The position numbers were made by a program, and so were the translations under genes. A stretch of 64,000 nucleotides of DNA from Thalassospira sp. (GTDB lineage Bacteria; Pseudomonadota; Alphaproteobacteria; Rhodospirillales; Thalassospiraceae): contig NZ_JAUYHK010000009.1 in NCBI RefSeq assembly GCF_030690045.1, forward strand, positions 147,718-211,717, given 5' to 3'. Positions 43,606 through 53,212 of the stretch are shown here, piece by piece. The notes below the pieces were generated by a model. It did no database searches. It was given only the letters and a program-made list of their open reading frames with translations, and was not told where the DNA came from. How positions within the stretch are numbered: position 1 is the stretch's first letter; each line of letters starts with the position of its first letter.

Positions 43606-44943
43606 TCAGAACACGCCAAGACCTTTCAGCAGGATAAAGGCAATCGCCGCCGGAGCGACGAATTTGACAATCACGCCCCAACCATCGACCCAGAACGGCA
43701 TAACGCCATTCGCACCAGCCACATCCTGTTTGGCCGCAGGCCAGATGACCCAGCCGACAAACAGCGAAATAAACAGCCCGCCAACCGGCAACAGCAGTTT
43801 CGATGAAATCGCATCCATCAGGTCAAAGAATCCCAGACCAAACAGCGTGAATTCACCCCAGATTCCCATCGACAGCGACGACGGAATCCCCAAAAGGAAA
43901 ATAATCACGCCCACCGCAATTGATGCGGTTTTGCGATGGATGCGTCGATCATCGACAAAATAGGCCACCACGACTTCAAGGATCGACACCGCCGAGGTCA
44001 GGGCCGCAATCGCCAGCAACAGGAAAAACAAAAAGGCAAAGAATGAGCCAAACGGCATTTGGGCAAACACCGCAGGCAGGGTGATAAAAGTCAGGCCTGG
44101 CCCCGCCGCCGGATCAAAGCCAAAGGCAAACACCGCAGGCAGGATCAACAGACCGGCCATCACCGCAACCGATGTATCAAGCAAGGTCACCCAGCCCGCC
44201 GACCCGGCGATATTATCCTTTTTGCCAAGATAAGAGCCATAAGTGATCATCGCGCCCATACCGAGCGACAGCGAAAAGAACGCCTGCGACAAGGCTTCGG
44301 ACACCGTATTCCACGTGACTTTGGAAAAATCCGGCTGCAACAAAAAGGCGACACCCTCGGCTGCACCGGGCAGGGTCACCGCCCGAATGATCAGAATCAC
44401 CAGCAAACCAAACAATGCAGGCATCAGGATTTTGGAGGCACGTTCAATCCCCGCACCCACCCCCGACAACACGACAAAGACCGTCAGCGCCATGAACAGT
44501 GCATGGTAAAATATCGGCGATACCGGATTGGCAATAAAATCGCCAAACATTCCGCCCAGTGCCCCCGAATCGGCAAGGGCGAGTTCCCCGGCAACCGATT
44601 TGACCATATAGGCCACGGTCCATCCGGCAACCACACTGTAGAATGACAGGATGATAAAGGCTGCCGCAACACCACACAGCCCGACCAGCGGCCATGCCCC
44701 ACCTTTCAGTTTGGCAAAGGCCCCGATGGCGTTCTTTCTCGACATGCGGCCAATCACCATTTCGGCCAGCATCACCGACAGGCCAATAGTAAAGACCATT
44801 GCCAGATAAATCAGCAAAAACGCCCCGCCACCATTGGCCCCGGCCACATAGGGGAATTTCCAGATATTGCCCAGCCCCACCGCCGACCCGGCCGCCGCCA
44901 GAATAAATCCAAGGCGCGAGCCCCAATATTCGCGTTGTATCAT
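43606..44943 (-). CDS. NSS family sodium-dependent transporter
   Basis: 445-aa neurotransmitter:sodium symporter (LeuT fold). N-terminal YWGSRLGFILAAAGSAVGLGNIWKFPYVAGANGGGAFLLIYL is the helix 1-2 signature, with the unwound GSAVGLGN core. About 11-12 helices follow, including SLSLGMGAMITYGSYL (helix 6 region). Substrate is probably an amino acid or related compound; it cannot be told from sequence. The ATG at 44943 has GGAGG upstream. Confidence 0.9.
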   Translation of the reverse strand: MIQREYWGSRLGFILAAAGSAVGLGNIWKFPYVAGANGGGAFLLIYLAMVFTIGLSVMLAEMVIGRMSRKNAIGAFAKLKGGAWPLVGLCGVAAAFIILSFYSVVAGWTVAYMVKSVAGELALADSGALGGMFGDFIANPVSPIFYHALFMALTVFVVLSGVGAGIERASKILMPALFGLLVILIIRAVTLPGAAEGVAFLLQPDFSKVTWNTVSEALSQAFFSLSLGMGAMITYGSYLGKKDNIAGSAGWVTLLDTSVAVMAGLLILPAVFAFGFDPAAGPGLTFITLPAVFAQMPFGSFFAFLFFLLLAIAALTSAVSILEVVVAYFVDDRRIHRKTASIAVGVIIFLLGIPSSLSMGIWGEFTLFGLGFFDLMDAISSKLLLPVGGLFISLFVGWVIWPAAKQDVAGANGVMPFWVDGWGVIVKFVAPAAIAFILLKGLGVF

Positions 44944-45164
44944 GTCGCTGCAAACCTCCATTCGGACCGGCAATCTGTTTTCATCCCAAACAGGTCTCCG
45001 ATTGGTTCATCCTTTTTCCATCATGGGTGATGTTGCATCCTCCACCATCCGTCAAGGGGCGGATTTACCTTAACAAAGCCAAAATCACCTGTTTGGGCCC
45101 GTCACATACCGCCTTCAACCGCTTGTGATTGGCGATTGATGGTCAATATGGGCATGATCTGCAC

Positions 45165-45914
45165 ATGAAAAATATCACGCCATTTTCCAGACTATTTCTG
45201 GGCTTCGCAATTTTTGCCGCCGCACCCGTCGCCGTCCATGCCAACAGCATGACACCTCGCGCCGTTGTTGAACTTTATACATCGCAGGGCTGCAATTCCT
45301 GCCCGCCCGCGGATCAGGCACTGGCCGACATTGCCCAAAGCCGTGACGACATTCTGGTCTTGTCCTTTCATGTCGATTACTGGAATTATCTTGGCTGGGA
45401 AGACCCGTTTTCCGACCCGGCCAATACAAAACGCCAGAAGGATTACGCATCCGGCCTGCAGGCGCGTTATGTTTTTACGCCCCAGGTGATCATCAACGGC
45501 ACAGATGTTGTCCGCGCGCCCGACAGCAGCCACATCGCAAATGCCGTGGACCGTCATATCGCCCTGCCCGTTCTGGCACGGCTTGACCTTACGCCCCCCC
45601 CCAATAGCGAAACCTTGCCTTCGGGCACATTGACCCTTGAGGCCAGCGCGGATGTTAATGCCGATTCCAGGATGCATTTGTGGCTGGTCGGGTTTGACCG
45701 GCAACGCAGCAGCAATGTCGCCACCGGCGAAAATGCCGGACGGACATTAAAACATGTCAATGTCGTGCGCGAACTGATCGATCTTGGCCCGTGGCAGGGC
45801 GACTCCCGCACAATCCCGATACAATTGGCCAAAAAATGTGACGGCGGCATCGCCGTTCTGGTCCAGAACGGCCCTGGCGGCCCGATTCACAGTGCGGTCA
45901 TGGCCCGATTTTAG
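45165..45914 (+). CDS. DUF1223 thioredoxin-like periplasmic protein
   Basis: 249-aa secreted protein. Signal peptide about 1-25 (LFLGFAIFAAAPVAVHA). The DUF1223 core shows VELYTSQGCNSCPPADQAL with a CNSC pair in thioredoxin-like position, SFHVDYWNYLGWEDPFSDP, and YVFTPQVIINGTDVV. Function of the family is not settled; a role in thiol or metal handling is often suspected. The ATG at 45165 suits the signal peptide. It lies upstream of the ccm genes but 167 bases away. Confidence 0.8.
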   Translation: MKNITPFSRLFLGFAIFAAAPVAVHANSMTPRAVVELYTSQGCNSCPPADQALADIAQSRDDILVLSFHVDYWNYLGWEDPFSDPANTKRQKDYASGLQARYVFTPQVIINGTDVVRAPDSSHIANAVDRHIALPVLARLDLTPPPNSETLPSGTLTLEASADVNADSRMHLWLVGFDRQRSSNVATGENAGRTLKHVNVVRELIDLGPWQGDSRTIPIQLAKKCDGGIAVLVQNGPGGPIHSAVMARF

Positions 45915-46081
45915 AACAAAACTCATTTAAAATGCCGCCTTCCCCCGGAATGGTACCGTCCCCGTCCGAATAATTGATTTGGGGCAAAGAGTGACAGACC
46001 AATGTCGGATAAAGCATGATTCAAATGGCGCATCGCGCTATAGGAATGCAGTGATATCTTCAAGGGACACCGCATCGTTAC

Positions 46082-46804
46082 ATGACTGTTTTTACCGGTT
46101 CTGATCTGACATGCCGCCGGGGTGAGCGGATGGTGTTTGCCCGTCTGGCATTTACGGCCGGGCCGGGGGATGCCATTATGCTGCGCGGTCGCAATGGAGC
46201 GGGGAAATCCAGCCTGTTGCGTGTCATGGCCGGGTTACTGGCCCCACTGCACGGGCAGATTTTCTGGCAGGGCGAAGACATTGCCGACGACATGGCTGCC
46301 CATCGCGCCCGGTTGCAATATCTGGGGCATCAGGATGCCGTCAAACCGGTTTTGACGGTGTGGGACAATTTGCGCCTGTGGGCGGAATTGCGCGGTATCC
46401 GTGATGTCGATAGCGAAATCGACCGGGCACTGGATGCGCTGGGTATTTTGCATCTTGCCAATACCACCGGACGGTTCTTATCCAGCGGCCAGAAACGCCG
46501 CACCGCGCTGGCGCGTATCCTGATCGGCCCGGCGCAATTATGGCTTCTGGATGAACCGACCGTCGGGCTGGACCGCGAATCCAGTGCCGGGCTGGCGGGA
46601 CTGATTGAAAAGTTTCGGGGGGATGGTGGCACGGTGATCTATTCCACCCATATTGACCTCGACATTACCGGACCCAAATTGCTTGATCTTGATGAATTTG
46701 CCATCCCGATGATGGAATGGCTGGCGGGCGCGCCCGATGATGTCGTGCCGGAAGAAGGCCCCCAAGCCATTGAAACACCGGATAAAGAAGGGGTTTCGGC
46801 ATGA
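46082..46804 (+). CDS. ccmA: Heme exporter ATPase CcmA
   Basis: 240-aa ATPase of the CcmABCD complex that loads heme on to CcmE. Walker A GRNGAGKSSLLRVMAG, signature LSSGQKRRTALARIL, Walker B LWLLDEPTVGLD, switch His in YSTHIDL. The tail of about 45 residues is acidic. Its stop overlaps the ccmB start by four bases. Confidence 0.94.
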   Translation: MTVFTGSDLTCRRGERMVFARLAFTAGPGDAIMLRGRNGAGKSSLLRVMAGLLAPLHGQIFWQGEDIADDMAAHRARLQYLGHQDAVKPVLTVWDNLRLWAELRGIRDVDSEIDRALDALGILHLANTTGRFLSSGQKRRTALARILIGPAQLWLLDEPTVGLDRESSAGLAGLIEKFRGDGGTVIYSTHIDLDITGPKLLDLDEFAIPMMEWLAGAPDDVVPEEGPQAIETPDKEGVSA

Positions 46805-47466
46805 ATGCCTTCATGGCGATCCTGCGGCGTGACATGCGACTTGCGCTGCGTCAAGGCGCAGATTCGGTGATGGTAGTAGCGTTCTTTATCGTAACAACGA
46901 CGCTGTTTCCCTTTGGCGTCGGGCCGGAAGCCAATATTCTGGCGCGGATTGCATCGGGGGTGATCTGGGTTTCGGCCCTTCTGGCTGCCATGCTGTCGCT
47001 GGAACGGGTGTTTCAGACCGATTACGAGGATGGCACGCTGGAATTGCTGACCTTATCCCCGGTGCCGCTCGAACTGGTGGTGCTGGGCAAGGTGGCGACA
47101 CACTGGTTGACGACGGGTTTACCATTGATTGTGGCTGCCCCGCTGATGGCGGTGATGCTGAATATGAGCACAGACGGATTTGGCGTTTTGATCGTTGCCA
47201 TGTTAATTGGCACCCCGACGCTGAGCCTGATTGGTGCGATTGGCGCGGCCCTGATTTTGGGCGCGCGGCGCGGCGGGGTTCTGGTGTCGTTACTGGTGCT
47301 GCCGCTTTATATACCGGTGCTGATTTTCGGGGCCGGGGCGGTCGAGGCGGCCTTGCTCGGCATGCCGGTACAGGCCCATTTACAGATTATGGGGGCGATT
47401 TTGCTGCTGTCACTTGCACTTGCCCCGTTTGCCGCCGCCCATGCCGTCCGGCAGGCGGTGGAATAA
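46801..47466 (+). CDS. ccmB: Heme exporter membrane subunit CcmB
   Basis: 221-aa protein with six helices. RDMRLALRQGADSVMVVAFF at the N terminus, then the conserved QTDYEDGTLELLTLSPVPLELVVLGKVATHWLTTGLPL, and a C-terminal APFAAAHAVRQAVE. It forms the membrane channel with CcmC. Seventy-nine bases separate it from ccmC. Confidence 0.94.
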   Translation: MNAFMAILRRDMRLALRQGADSVMVVAFFIVTTTLFPFGVGPEANILARIASGVIWVSALLAAMLSLERVFQTDYEDGTLELLTLSPVPLELVVLGKVATHWLTTGLPLIVAAPLMAVMLNMSTDGFGVLIVAMLIGTPTLSLIGAIGAALILGARRGGVLVSLLVLPLYIPVLIFGAGAVEAALLGMPVQAHLQIMGAILLLSLALAPFAAAHAVRQAVE

Positions 47467-47545
47467 GATGATAAAATTTGATTACCGACTGAACCGCGCC
47501 GGATCGGACCCGATATCCCGCCCCGGATCGAACGGATAGAGAGAG

Positions 47546-48331
47546 ATGCATCGTTTCGCCAAACCAAGCGTATTTCTGAAACTGGCAGATACCCTGATGC
47601 CGTGGATGATTGCCATCACCGTCATAACCGGTGGGACCGGGCTGTATCTTGGCCTGTTCTGGTCGCCTGCCGATTATCAGCAGGGCGATACCGTCCGCAT
47701 CATGTATATCCATGTCCCGACGGCATGGATGGGCCTGTTTTGTTATGTCGGCATGGCAATCTGCGGCGCGATGAGCCTGATCTGGAAACATCCGCTGGCC
47801 GATATTGCGGCCCGCGCCACCGCACCGGTCGGTGCGATGTTTACCGCCCTTTGCCTGATCACCGGGTCGCTGTGGGGCGAACCGATGTGGGGAACATGGT
47901 GGGTCTGGGATGCGCGCCTGACCTCGATGCTGATTTTGCTGTTTTTGTATCTGGGCTATATGGCGCTGGTGAATGCCTTTGACGATCCGGAACGCGGATC
48001 AAAGGCTGGTTCTGCACTGGCACTGGTCGGTGTCGTCAATGTGCCGATTGTCAAATTTTCGGTTGATTGGTGGAACACCCTGCATCAACCGGCTTCGGTC
48101 GCGCGAATGGATGGCCCGTCGATTGACCCCAGTATGTTGTGGCCGCTGATGCTGATGGCGGTTGCATTTACCGGCTATTATTTCATCATCCTGGCCATTC
48201 GGGTGCGGTCCGAACTCAATGAACGGCGCATTCGTGCCCTGCAACTCAGCGGCCTGTTTGAACAGGGTGACGGGACCACAAGCGGTTCCGCCCTGTATGA
48301 TCAAGGTCATAACGCCGGAGCCGGAAAATGA
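47546..48331 (+). CDS. ccmC: Heme lyase-type membrane protein CcmC
   Basis: 261-aa, six-helix protein with the WWD heme-binding signature WGTWWVWDARLTS at about 113-125 and the flanking His residues (IHVPTAWMG; WWNTLHQPAS). It transfers heme to CcmE. A GATAGAGAGAG ribosome binding site precedes the ATG; the stop overlaps ccmD by four bases. Confidence 0.95.
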   Translation: MHRFAKPSVFLKLADTLMPWMIAITVITGGTGLYLGLFWSPADYQQGDTVRIMYIHVPTAWMGLFCYVGMAICGAMSLIWKHPLADIAARATAPVGAMFTALCLITGSLWGEPMWGTWWVWDARLTSMLILLFLYLGYMALVNAFDDPERGSKAGSALALVGVVNVPIVKFSVDWWNTLHQPASVARMDGPSIDPSMLWPLMLMAVAFTGYYFIILAIRVRSELNERRIRALQLSGLFEQGDGTTSGSALYDQGHNAGAGK

Positions 48332-48525
48332 GCGATTATTTCATGATGGAAGGCTATGGCCTTTATATCTGGAGCAGCTACGCCATTACGGCAGTTGCGA
48401 TGGTTTTCCTGCTTGTCACCAGCCTGCGGGGTCTTGGTCAAAGCCGCATTGAACTGGATCAGTTGGAAACCCTGTTAAAATCCCGACGGCCGCGGCGATC
48501 CAAATCCCGCGATGCCCGGCCCTGA
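48328..48525 (+). CDS. ccmD: Small membrane subunit CcmD
   Basis: 65-aa single-span protein: YLYIWSSYAIT-like start (GLYIWSSYAITAVAMVFLL) followed by a basic cytoplasmic tail (RRPRRSKSRDARP). Length and position between ccmC and ccmE are diagnostic. CcmD releases holo-CcmE from the CcmC complex. Confidence 0.9.
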   Translation: MSDYFMMEGYGLYIWSSYAITAVAMVFLLVTSLRGLGQSRIELDQLETLLKSRRPRRSKSRDARP

Positions 48526-48540
48526 ACGGAGAATACCGAC

Positions 48541-49029
48541 GTGTCCTTATCCCGCGCCAAATCCCGCAAACGTCAACGCCTGTATCTTGCCGGTGCCGCC
48601 CTGTTGGCGATTGCCGGTGCCGCAGCACTGGCCCTGACCGCGTTTGAGGAATCTGTTGTTTTCTTTTTCAGCCCGACCGAAATCGCCGCCCAGTCACCGA
48701 TTGACGAAGCCCGCCGGTTGCGCGTTGGCGGATTGGTGGAAGAAGGCAGCATTACCAAGGTCGGATCGGGAGAAACCACGCTTTTTGTTGTCACCGACAT
48801 GGCCAACAGCATCACCGTTTCCTATACCGGCATCCTGCCCGATCTGTTCCGCGAAGGTCAGGGCGTGGTCGCCGAAGGCAGCATGAACAGCAACGGGCAA
48901 TTTGTCGCCCGCGAGGTTCTGGCCAAGCATGATGAGAATTACATGCCGCGCGAAGTGGCCGATGCCCTGAAAGAAAGCGGATACTGGCAGGAACTTGAAG
49001 CAAAAAATGCCGAAAACATGCTCAATTAA
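48541..49029 (+). CDS. ccmE: Heme chaperone CcmE
   Basis: 162-aa periplasmic heme chaperone anchored by an N-terminal helix (LYLAGAALLAIAGAAALAL, about 14-33). The OB-fold domain includes RVGGLVEEGS, FVVTDMANSITVSYTGILPDLFREGQGVVAEG, and the covalent heme His in LAKHDENYMP. The start is GTG with GGAGA eight bases upstream. A 130-base gap to ccmF follows and may hold an extra promoter. Confidence 0.95.
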   Translation: MSLSRAKSRKRQRLYLAGAALLAIAGAAALALTAFEESVVFFFSPTEIAAQSPIDEARRLRVGGLVEEGSITKVGSGETTLFVVTDMANSITVSYTGILPDLFREGQGVVAEGSMNSNGQFVAREVLAKHDENYMPREVADALKESGYWQELEAKNAENMLN

Positions 49030-49162
49030 GCCACATTCTGTAAGGATAACGCGCTGTTGCGGCCTGCCTGTTGCGACTGTGTGTTAATTTTTATGGCAAA
49101 CTGGTTTATATCAGACGCAGGTTGGTTTCCCCGCTTCTGACAGGATAAAGCATTTACCCGGC

Positions 49163-51214
49163 ATGATCGCAGAACTCGGACATTTTGCCCTTATTCTTCT
49201 TCTTGCCCTTGGCTGTGCTCAGGCTGTGCTTTTTTGCCCGGTACGCATGGCCTTTTTCCGTCCGATAAAACTGGCCTCCGAACATGGCGAGATTTTAGCG
49301 CAATTGTCGCCAGAAAAGGGCAATGCCGGTTTTGAAGCCGACAAAGGCCAAACCGCCCGCCTGCTATGGCCTTTGCCCGTGATGATCTGCCTGCTGGCAT
49401 TCATGGCGCAGGGGGCGCTGATCTACAGCTTTATCATCAGCGATTTTTCGCTGCCGCTGGTTGCCGATTACAGTCATTCATCCACCCCTTTATTTTATCG
49501 TATCAGTGCTGCCATCACACCAGAAAATTGCGCCATCCTGTTATGGATCAGCCTGACGGCACTGGCATCGGTTTTTTTCTGGGTACAAAGCCACCTGTCA
49601 CAGCGCATTCAAAATACCGACACGACCCTTGCTGTGCTGGGGCTGATCATGGCCCTACTGGCCGCCAGTGCAATTATTGATGGCAACCCGTTTTTGCGCG
49701 ATCCGGCCCCGCCACTGGACGGCATGGGGTTTGATCCACTGAGGCAGGATGTCCTGACCCTGATCCATGCCCCATTGCTCTATGCCGGGCTGGCAGCGTT
49801 ATCGGTGATTTTTGCCACAACCTTTGCCGCCCTGCCCCGGGCACAGCTTGACCGTGTCTGGGCTCGGCAGATGGGGCCGTGGGCCGTATCGGCATGGCTG
49901 TTTCTGGGCGCAGCCATCCTGACCGGCACATACCGGTCCTATATTGAACAGGGATGGGGACAATGGTGGTATTGGGATGTTGTCGAAAATGCCGTGTTAT
50001 TGCCCTGGATACTGGCGACCGCGCTGTTACATTGCCTGACCGCCCTTGAAAAAACCGAGGCCTTGAAGCCCTGGACGGCGTTGCTTGCCTTATCGGCCTT
50101 TGGCGCGGGATGGTTCGGCATGTTTCTGGTGCGGTCCGACTGGCTGGGTCCGTTGCCCGCCGCCCTGATTGCCACCGGTGAACATGCCACCTTGCTGATC
50201 GGGTTTTGCATTGTGATGGGCGGTGCGTATTTTCTGTTTTCACGCACTGCTGGACAATTGCGCGAAGCGGCTGATTTTTCCTTTCTGTCGCGCGAAAGCG
50301 GGTTGTTTATCAACAGTGTGCTGTTTGCAGTTGCCGCAGCGATCATTCTGACCGGCACTGTCTATCCCTTGATTGTGCGCTGGATCGGCGACAGTATTGT
50401 GACGGTTGGACCACCGTTTTTTGTGCAGGCGCTGTTGCCGGTTGTTGTGCCGATATTACTTGTGATGGGACTGGCCCCCTCCTTGCGCTGGCGGCAGGAC
50501 CGGGCATTTTCGCTGGCGGGGCGGTTGAAACTGCCACTGATCATGTCGGCCGTGATTACGTTGTTTGTCTGGATGCGGCATATCAATGCTTCTCCCTTGC
50601 CGTTATTGGGGATCGGTCTTGCCGCATGGATCGTCACCGCCTCGATTGCCGATCTGTGGGAACGGTTACGCCGCAACCGCGATCAAAGCGGCACCAAATA
50701 CCGCAATATTGCGCGGTTGGGGCCGCATTATACGGGTATGACACTGGCGCATATCGGCATGGGGTTACTGGTGGCAGGGGCATCCGCAAGCACCCTGTGG
50801 CAGGAAGAAATCGTTCTGTCGGCGCGAAGCGGCCAAAGTATCGAAATCGGCCCGTATAATTTGCAATATGAAGGCGTGGCTTTGCTGCCCGGTGAAAATT
50901 ATGCAACCAGAAAAGCCACATTCATTCTGTATCAGAATGCCCAGCCTTTGGGCCAGTTATCGCCCGAAGTCCGGTATTATCCGGTGCGCGGGGTTGAAAC
51001 CATTGAAGCCGATGTCTGGCACAGCCGGGATGGCGATCTTCATGTCACTGTCGGCGAACGCGCCGAAGACGGTGGACGCATCGTCAATATTCGGTTTTTT
51101 CCCATGATGTCATGGGTTTGGGCCGGAATGATCATCATCTTGATCGGGGGAATTATGTCTGTTTTCATGCGTGCCTTGCTATTTTTCAAAAAGAATGAAG
51201 GACCGACCCAATGA
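49163..51214 (+). CDS. ccmF: Cytochrome c heme lyase subunit CcmF
   Basis: 683-aa protein with about 14 helices, member of the CcmF-CcmH lyase that joins heme to apocytochrome c. The WWD motif is WGQWWYWDVVENAVLLPW (about 270-287), and TARSYIEQGWG-like TYRSYIEQG and GTVYPLIVRW follow. The N-terminal loop (about 30-75) is longer than in E. coli CcmF, but no interruption is visible. Its stop overlaps ccmG by four bases. Confidence 0.94.
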   Translation: MIAELGHFALILLLALGCAQAVLFCPVRMAFFRPIKLASEHGEILAQLSPEKGNAGFEADKGQTARLLWPLPVMICLLAFMAQGALIYSFIISDFSLPLVADYSHSSTPLFYRISAAITPENCAILLWISLTALASVFFWVQSHLSQRIQNTDTTLAVLGLIMALLAASAIIDGNPFLRDPAPPLDGMGFDPLRQDVLTLIHAPLLYAGLAALSVIFATTFAALPRAQLDRVWARQMGPWAVSAWLFLGAAILTGTYRSYIEQGWGQWWYWDVVENAVLLPWILATALLHCLTALEKTEALKPWTALLALSAFGAGWFGMFLVRSDWLGPLPAALIATGEHATLLIGFCIVMGGAYFLFSRTAGQLREAADFSFLSRESGLFINSVLFAVAAAIILTGTVYPLIVRWIGDSIVTVGPPFFVQALLPVVVPILLVMGLAPSLRWRQDRAFSLAGRLKLPLIMSAVITLFVWMRHINASPLPLLGIGLAAWIVTASIADLWERLRRNRDQSGTKYRNIARLGPHYTGMTLAHIGMGLLVAGASASTLWQEEIVLSARSGQSIEIGPYNLQYEGVALLPGENYATRKATFILYQNAQPLGQLSPEVRYYPVRGVETIEADVWHSRDGDLHVTVGERAEDGGRIVNIRFFPMMSWVWAGMIIILIGGIMSVFMRALLFFKKNEGPTQ

Positions 51215-51747
51215 GGTTCTGGATCGCTGTCATTCCCCTTGTGCTTTTTGTCGCCCTTGCCGGGGCCTTTCTGGTCAATCTGGGCAAGGATACATCGGTT
51301 GTCCCTTCGGCTCTGATTGACAAACCGGTGCCTGATTTCTCGCTGCCGCCTCTGCCGGGCCGCGACAAGGGCCTTGCCCGCAGTGATCTGGCAAATGGTC
51401 AGGTATCGGTTCTGAATATTTTTGCCTCGTGGTGTGTGCCCTGCCGGGCCGAACATCCGCTGATCCAGCGGCTGGCAAAGGAATCCGGTGTTGCGGTCTA
51501 TGGCCTGAATTACAAGGAAAAAGACCCGCAAGACGGGGTAATCTGGTTGAATGAACTGGGCGACCCCTATACGGCGGTCGGCATGGATATTTCCGGGCGG
51601 ACCGGCATTGATTTTGGGGTTTACGGCGTTCCGGAAACTTTCATCATCGATGGCAATGGCCGTATTCGTTACAAACATGTCGGCCCGGTCAGCCCCGACA
51701 TCCTGCAAAATGTCTTGCTGCCGAAAATTCAGGAGTTACAGGGATGA
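51211..51747 (+). CDS. ccmG: Thiol:disulfide oxidoreductase CcmG (DsbE)
   Basis: 178-aa periplasmic thioredoxin-like protein anchored by an N-terminal helix (WIAVIPLVLFVALAGAFLV). Active site WCVPCRAEHP at about 74-83 and the cis-Pro region GVPETFII are intact. It reduces the disulfide of apocytochrome c or CcmH. Overlaps ccmF and ccmH by four bases each. Confidence 0.95.
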   Translation: MRFWIAVIPLVLFVALAGAFLVNLGKDTSVVPSALIDKPVPDFSLPPLPGRDKGLARSDLANGQVSVLNIFASWCVPCRAEHPLIQRLAKESGVAVYGLNYKEKDPQDGVIWLNELGDPYTAVGMDISGRTGIDFGVYGVPETFIIDGNGRIRYKHVGPVSPDILQNVLLPKIQELQG

Positions 51748-52229
51748 TCCGCCCCGCCAGACATTTTTTGTGGCTGTTTGCCGCCCTGCTTGTCACAACG
51801 CAACCAGCCCTGGCCGTTCTCCCGGATGAAATGCTGGCCAATCCGGTGCTGGAACAACGCGCCCGCGAGATCAGCAAGGAATTGCGCTGTCTGGTCTGTC
51901 AGAATCAGTCGATTGATGATTCGGATGCCGATCTGGCGCGGGATTTACGCGTTCTGGTGCGCGAACGTCTGGTGGCCGGGGACAGCGATCAGCAGACCCT
52001 TGATTATATTGTTGATCGATATGGCGATTATGTTTTGCTGAACCCGCCGCTGAAACCCGAAACCTATATTTTGTGGGGCAGCCCGTTTTTCCTGCTGATC
52101 TTTGCCGGGGTCGGGGTTTTTGCCTTTTATCGGCGCAAGAAAAACGACGCCGTGACCAACAGCCCGCAGGCGCTTTCCGATGCGGAACGGCGACGTCTTG
52201 ATGACCTTTTGCGTCCGTCGCAGGACTGA
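51744..52229 (+). CDS. ccmH: Cytochrome c maturation protein CcmH
   Basis: 161-aa protein with a signal sequence, the redox motif LRCLVCQNQSIDDSDADLA (about 49-67), an LVAGDSDQQTLDYIVDRYGDYVLLNPPL segment and one C-terminal helix (about 105-125). It handles apocytochrome thiols before heme ligation. Lacks the CcmI domain, which is encoded by the next gene. Confidence 0.95.
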   Translation: MIRPARHFLWLFAALLVTTQPALAVLPDEMLANPVLEQRAREISKELRCLVCQNQSIDDSDADLARDLRVLVRERLVAGDSDQQTLDYIVDRYGDYVLLNPPLKPETYILWGSPFFLLIFAGVGVFAFYRRKKNDAVTNSPQALSDAERRRLDDLLRPSQD

Positions 52230-52236
52230 GGATGTG

Positions 52237-52938
52237 ATGATCTGGGTGGGGATCGGCATTGTTGCGTTATTGGCGGTTCTGGCAGTCTGGCTGGCCTGTC
52301 CGCGCCCGGTTGGTTATCATCGCCTGCCGATGATACTGGCCTTTATGCCCGTTCTGGCTGCAGGCGGGCTGTATATCTGGCTTGGCACACCGCATCTGCC
52401 TGCCAGCCCCTATGTCGAACGCGAAGAAGAACGCAACCTTGCCGTTGCCTCCGCCACAGACGGTACCACCATCGATACCAACAGCCAGACCGATTTGCAA
52501 ATTCGCCGCCTTTTGTCGCAGATTGTCCTGACACTGGAAGTCAATCCGCGCAATCTGCAAGGCTGGATCGTTCTGGCTCGCGGATCATTACGGCTGGGTG
52601 ATATTGACCGCGCCATGGCGGCCTATGGTCGGGCTTATGAATTATCAGGCCATAACCCCTCTCTGGCGATTGAATATGCCGATACCCGCATCACCGCCGC
52701 AGATGGCAAAATTGATGCGGCATCGCGTGATCTGGTGTTACATGCGCTGGGCCAGATGCCCAATCATTATCTGAGCCGTTATTATTACGGCATGATGCTG
52801 GAGCAACAGGGCGATTCTGCGATTGCCTTGCGGGTATGGCAGGATTTGTTGCGCGATATTCCTGCAAATGACCCTCTGGGTGCCGCCACCGAGGCCCAAA
52901 TTACCGCCCTTCAAGCCCGCATGGGCGCAGACGAATAA
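52237..52938 (+). CDS. ccmI: Apocytochrome c chaperone CcmI
   Basis: 233-aa protein with two N-terminal helices (about 2-20 and 28-48) and a periplasmic TPR domain (NPRNLQGWIVLARGSLRLGDIDRAMAAYGRAYELSGHNPSLAIEYADTRI and onward). Such CcmI/CycH proteins hold apocytochrome c for the lyase. The ATG at 52237 follows GAGGA, eight bases after the ccmH stop. Last gene of the ccm cluster. Confidence 0.88.
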   Translation: MIWVGIGIVALLAVLAVWLACPRPVGYHRLPMILAFMPVLAAGGLYIWLGTPHLPASPYVEREEERNLAVASATDGTTIDTNSQTDLQIRRLLSQIVLTLEVNPRNLQGWIVLARGSLRLGDIDRAMAAYGRAYELSGHNPSLAIEYADTRITAADGKIDAASRDLVLHALGQMPNHYLSRYYYGMMLEQQGDSAIALRVWQDLLRDIPANDPLGAATEAQITALQARMGADE

Positions 52939-52948
52939 CACGCAAATC

Positions 52949-53212
52949 TTATCGGGAAATCAGATAAAACACGCCCAGCAAAACCCCGACGATCAAAACC
53001 AGTGTTCCGGCCACCGCGACACATCGCATTACGGGCGACAGCGCCGACAGTTCCGATTGGGGGATGTCCTGACCGTGTGATGCCTGAAACCGCCGCAGGG
53101 CTTCTTCGCCACTCATTGGCGGCATGAAGATACGATCAAGAATCGTACCCTGTACCCGTGGATCGTGATTTTGACGTAAGGTGTTATCCGAACGGTCCTG
53201 TTTTCCCGACAT
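52949..53212 (-). CDS. Small membrane protein coupled to the lytic transglycosylase
   Basis: 87-aa protein of unknown family with one C-terminal helix (about 66-85, VAVAGTLVLIVGVLLGVFYLI) and a polar N-terminal domain (GTILDRIFMPPMSGEEALRRF). Its ATG overlaps the transglycosylase stop (TAATG), so the two are translationally coupled on the minus strand. A role at the cell envelope alongside the transglycosylase is suggested by position only. Confidence 0.6.
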   Translation of the reverse strand: MSGKQDRSDNTLRQNHDPRVQGTILDRIFMPPMSGEEALRRFQASHGQDIPQSELSALSPVMRCVAVAGTLVLIVGVLLGVFYLISR